Assembly: GCA_964538915.1 (NCBI GenBank)
Contig: CAZIFB010000002.1
Location: 62,001 to 126,000, forward strand
Length of the DNA stretch: 64,000 bases
Source: JAEUHQ01 sp964538915
Lineage (GTDB): Bacteria; Planctomycetota; UBA1135; UBA2386
Direction: 5' to 3'
Of the stretch, positions 61,564 to 64,000 are shown one piece after another (the stretch's first letter is position 1; every line of letters begins with the position of its first letter). Under the pieces are notes generated by a model that worked only from the letters and a program-made list of their open reading frames with translations, was not told the DNA's origin and searched no databases. The translations under genes and the position numbers were made by a program.

Positions 61564-62873
61564 GACAACACGCCGCTCGCCAACAACGATCCGAGGTCGG
61601 CGTCACCCTTCCAGTTGCGGAGCCGGGGGTGTTGGCGACCGGGCACGATGTCGGTCGCTCCATCGGGCGAGCGGGCGAAGCACAGCACCTGTTCGAGATT
61701 CGCCATGCTGAGCACCACCGGTGAGTGCGTCGCCAGAAGCACTTGGGCGCCGTAGACCGAACTGAGCGACTGGAACACGGTCTCCACGGCGCGTGGGTGG
61801 ATGCCGTTCTCTGGCTCTTCGATCAAGTACGTGCCGGACAGCTCCGGGACGTAGGCAAGCAGGGTTAGCGCCAACAGGCGCAGCGTTCCATCGGATGCCA
61901 GCCAGGACGGCGCCTCCAGCCCATTCGCGTAGTGAAGGACGAGGTATCGATGGCGGTCTTCTTCACGCTCGCGTGTGGTCACTGCGCTCAGGTCGGGAAG
62001 AGCCTCGCGCACGTGCGCAACCCAGGCAGCGAGGAGGTCGGGACGATCTCGTTCGAGCTCGTGTACGACGAGCGGCACGTTCGAGCCGTTCGGCATGAAC
62101 TCTCGCGAACGGCCCGGCGGACAGGGCCTGCGCAGCGCCTCGCCCGACAGGGCGATCCGCTGCACGCCGACCGCCAACGCCTGACGGAACCAAGTCGCAA
62201 CCGGGAACTTGTCTTCGTCCTCCGGCAGGCTCGCGAGGGCCGTCTTGTCCGGTGCGATGCGGAACGGACTGTTCCAGTTGCGAGTCTCTGCCGAGAACGT
62301 CACGCTCGTCGCGTCTTCACCGCGCCACAGAATCTTGTGCCAACCCTTCGGGGCGTGCTTCCCGCGCAGATGGACGATGTTGGCCGGAGGGGCTTCGGCC
62401 TCGGGAAACGCGATGCGCTGACGTGGTTCGTTGACCGCCGGGGCGCGGAGCCAGAAGTTCTCGGTGACGATCTGCAGTTGCGCCGCGACATCGATCGCCA
62501 GCTCGTAGCGGCAGGTCTTCTCCTTGCCGTTCTTGAGCCGCGCCAGGCGTTCGGCTGGGATGCTGAACTCGACGACGAACTCCATCCGCGTGCCCTGTCG
62601 CAGCCACGTGAGTTGCTTGCCGTCAGTGGCGCGATGCGGGATGTCGAGCCGTGGATCGCCTTCGATCGCTGCGTTTGCGCCGGCCTTGACCATGTCGCCG
62701 AGCAACGCGAGAACGTCGAGGAAGGTCGACTTGCCGCTCGCATTCGGCCCCACCAGCACGTGGAACGGCCCGAGATCCTGTGCGACGTGTCGCAACGACC
62801 GATAGCCGAGGGCTTCGACTCGCGTGGCGACGCCGCCCGGCACCGCTGTCGAGAAGTCGGTCGTCGTACGCAC
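61560..62873 (-). CDS. OLD/RecF-like AAA ATPase (AAA_21 type)
   Basis: 437 residues from GTG 62873, two bases after the tdh stop. Walker A GPNASGKST is at 42-50, the ABC-like signature in 'LASDGTLRLLALTLLAY', Walker B in 'YLIEEPENGIHPRAVE' and the switch His in 'LLATHSPVVLS'. The centre is a beta-rich insert. There is no C-terminal TOPRIM domain in this protein; the next gene appears to supply it. The family includes ATPases of OLD, Gabija- and PARIS-like anti-phage systems. Possible function: sensing phage or DNA damage; unproven. Confidence 0.85.
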   Translation of the reverse strand: MRTTTDFSTAVPGGVATRVEALGYRSLRHVAQDLGPFHVLVGPNASGKSTFLDVLALLGDMVKAGANAAIEGDPRLDIPHRATDGKQLTWLRQGTRMEFVVEFSIPAERLARLKNGKEKTCRYELAIDVAAQLQIVTENFWLRAPAVNEPRQRIAFPEAEAPPANIVHLRGKHAPKGWHKILWRGEDATSVTFSAETRNWNSPFRIAPDKTALASLPEDEDKFPVATWFRQALAVGVQRIALSGEALRRPCPPGRSREFMPNGSNVPLVVHELERDRPDLLAAWVAHVREALPDLSAVTTREREEDRHRYLVLHYANGLEAPSWLASDGTLRLLALTLLAYVPELSGTYLIEEPENGIHPRAVETVFQSLSSVYGAQVLLATHSPVVLSMANLEQVLCFARSPDGATDIVPGRQHPRLRNWKGDADLGSLLASGVLS

Positions 62874-62875
62874 GT

Positions 62876-63949
62876 TCAGCGGCGTCCGGCGGGATAGAGG
62901 ACGACCTTCTGCTCCAGGCCCTGGCCGAAGCGGTCGAGGCCCGTGCCGAACTGGTCCAGCGGCATCTCCGCCGTGACGAAGTGGGACACGTCCATGCCCT
63001 GCTTCAGCAGATCGAGCATCTGCTCCCACGTGCGGAACATCTCGCGGCCGATCACGGCGTGCATCGTGAGTCCCTTGAACACGAAGTTCTTGCTGAACCG
63101 CTCGATCGTGACGTTGTCGCCCTTCGGCAGGCCGAGGTTGACGACGTGGCCCGCGGCGCGCGTCATCGCGATGGCGTTGTTGATGCCGGCGGGATGACCC
63201 GAGATCTCGAGGGAGACGTCGACGCCGCCCTTCGTCGCGGCGACGACCGTGTCGACCGGCTTGTTGCGCGCGTCGATCACGGTGACGCGGTCCTTCAGGC
63301 CGCGTCGCGAGACCCACTCGTTGGCGCGGTGCAGCGCGAGGTCCGCGACGTCGAGCACGAACACGTGGGCTGCGCCGACGAACGCCGCGATCTCGCCGCA
63401 GAACGCGCCGATCGGGCCGTAGCCGACGATCGCGACGGTGCGGTCCTTCACCGGCACCTTCAGCGTCGTGTGCACCGCGTTGCCGAGCGGATCGAGGATC
63501 GCCGCGACCTGGATCGGCAGGTTCTTCGGCAGCGGCACGACGTTGCTCGCGGAGACGACCACGAACTCGGCGAACGCGCCGTTCAGGTTGATGCCGCGGA
63601 TCCGCGCGGTTGCGCACGCGTGGAACGCGCCGCTCTTGCACGCCGGGCACTCGCCGCAGATCTCGTGCATCTCCGCGCTGACATAGGTGCCGAGCGGCAG
63701 CTTCTTCTCGTCGACGCCGGGGCCGAGTTTGTCGACGTGGCCGCAGAACTCGTGGCCGAGCGTCACCGGCGGCGCGACGAGTCCCGCCATCGACGGGTCG
63801 CCGCTGCAGATGTGCACGTCGGTGCCGCAGATGCCCGATGCGGCGACGCGCAGGCGCACTTCCTTCGGCCCCGGTTCGGGCACGGGAAGGTCCGTGCGCA
63901 AGCGGTACTGCCCGGGGGCGGTGAGCTGGATGCCTTTCATCGCGGTCAT
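62876..63949 (-). CDS. tdh: L-threonine 3-dehydrogenase-like zinc alcohol dehydrogenase
   Basis: 357 residues from ATG 63949; ATGs at 63940 and 63979 are also in frame. Catalytic zinc: 'GICGTDVHICSGD' and 'LGHEFCGHV'. Structural zinc cysteines: 'EICGECPACKSGAFHAC'. Cofactor site: 'VAIVGYGPIGAFCGEIAAF'. It oxidises threonine to 2-amino-3-oxobutyrate, the substrate of kbl, which lies about 1.9 kb downstream on the same strand. Other medium-chain dehydrogenases, such as sorbitol dehydrogenase, are possible, but the kbl neighbour supports tdh. Confidence 0.85.
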   Translation of the reverse strand: MTAMKGIQLTAPGQYRLRTDLPVPEPGPKEVRLRVAASGICGTDVHICSGDPSMAGLVAPPVTLGHEFCGHVDKLGPGVDEKKLPLGTYVSAEMHEICGECPACKSGAFHACATARIRGINLNGAFAEFVVVSASNVVPLPKNLPIQVAAILDPLGNAVHTTLKVPVKDRTVAIVGYGPIGAFCGEIAAFVGAAHVFVLDVADLALHRANEWVSRRGLKDRVTVIDARNKPVDTVVAATKGGVDVSLEISGHPAGINNAIAMTRAAGHVVNLGLPKGDNVTIERFSKNFVFKGLTMHAVIGREMFRTWEQMLDLLKQGMDVSHFVTAEMPLDQFGTGLDRFGQGLEQKVVLYPAGRR

Positions 63950-64000
63950 GTGCGGATCGTGCGGTGGCGGTCGGGCCATTCTGCGGCTAGAAGGTGCGCT

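Noticed and set aside
60931..62873. Recent horizontal transfer of the ATPase/TOPRIM-like pair shown by base composition
   Set aside because: Hand counts of a few 60-base lines gave about 63-67% GC, close to a flanking line, and I could not compute it properly; composition is not used as evidence.

Overview
The window is a dense, very GC-rich stretch of bacterial chromosome. No gap between genes exceeds about 220 bases, and I saw no rRNA, tRNA, CRISPR array or insertion sequence. Several families point to Planctomycetota or a close PVC relative. These are a PVC-type heme-binding CxxCH protein with HEAT-like repeats, a DUF1587/1592/1588/1585-type cytochrome, a DUF1080 secreted protein, a DUF6263-like secreted protein, and many exported proteins with beta-rich or FG-GAP architecture. 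The lineage below phylum cannot be set from sequence alone.

Layout. 2-2388: a caspase-like protease cut by the window edge and carrying an apparent frameshift. 2394-9794: PVC cytochrome, THUMP rRNA methyltransferase, FprA-type ferredoxin reductase, a VLRF1-like release-factor homologue and a DUF1080 protein. 9864-11090: a divergent sigma factor and XRE regulator around a perfect inverted repeat. 11137-16189: isocitrate/isopropylmalate-type dehydrogenase, a secreted protein, a two-component system and another secreted protein. 16260-24177: cytochrome, lipoprotein, acylphosphatase, a 575-residue unknown, and two adjacent secreted proteins that may share a C-terminal module. 24289-30608: a surface-glycan-like cluster with three glycosyltransferases, a flippase, a BtpA-like protein and an HDOD regulator. 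30634-37535: a DUF2779 Fe-S nuclease, orphan histidine kinase, M48 protease, methyltransferase, infA and a GNAT. 37554-46676: secreted proteins, DUF2071, MOSC, a sialidase-like lipoprotein, an ABC exporter, exonuclease III and a ChaN-PDZ lipoprotein. 46694-51557: three tandem membrane-anchored carboxypeptidase-regulatory-like proteins. 51759-55747: leucine-type dehydrogenase and M16 peptidase. 55752-58833: an AftB-like GT-C transferase and a GT4 enzyme. 58844-63949: one minus-strand run tdh, ATPase, TOPRIM-like protein, kbl, and a type II methionine aminopeptidase.

Three things stand out. First, the threonine-degradation pair tdh-kbl is split by a two-gene module (OLD/RecF-like ATPase plus a TOPRIM/DUF4276-like protein) that resembles two-gene anti-phage systems. 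Second, at least eight genes have a TAnnnT box, usually GCTAnnnT, 6 to 11 bases before the start codon. This is the expected signature of leaderless transcription. Third, the methionine aminopeptidase is of the archaeal/eukaryotic type II form.

Start codons GTG and TTG are frequent. Most large open frames opposite the listed genes are high-GC shadows and were left out.
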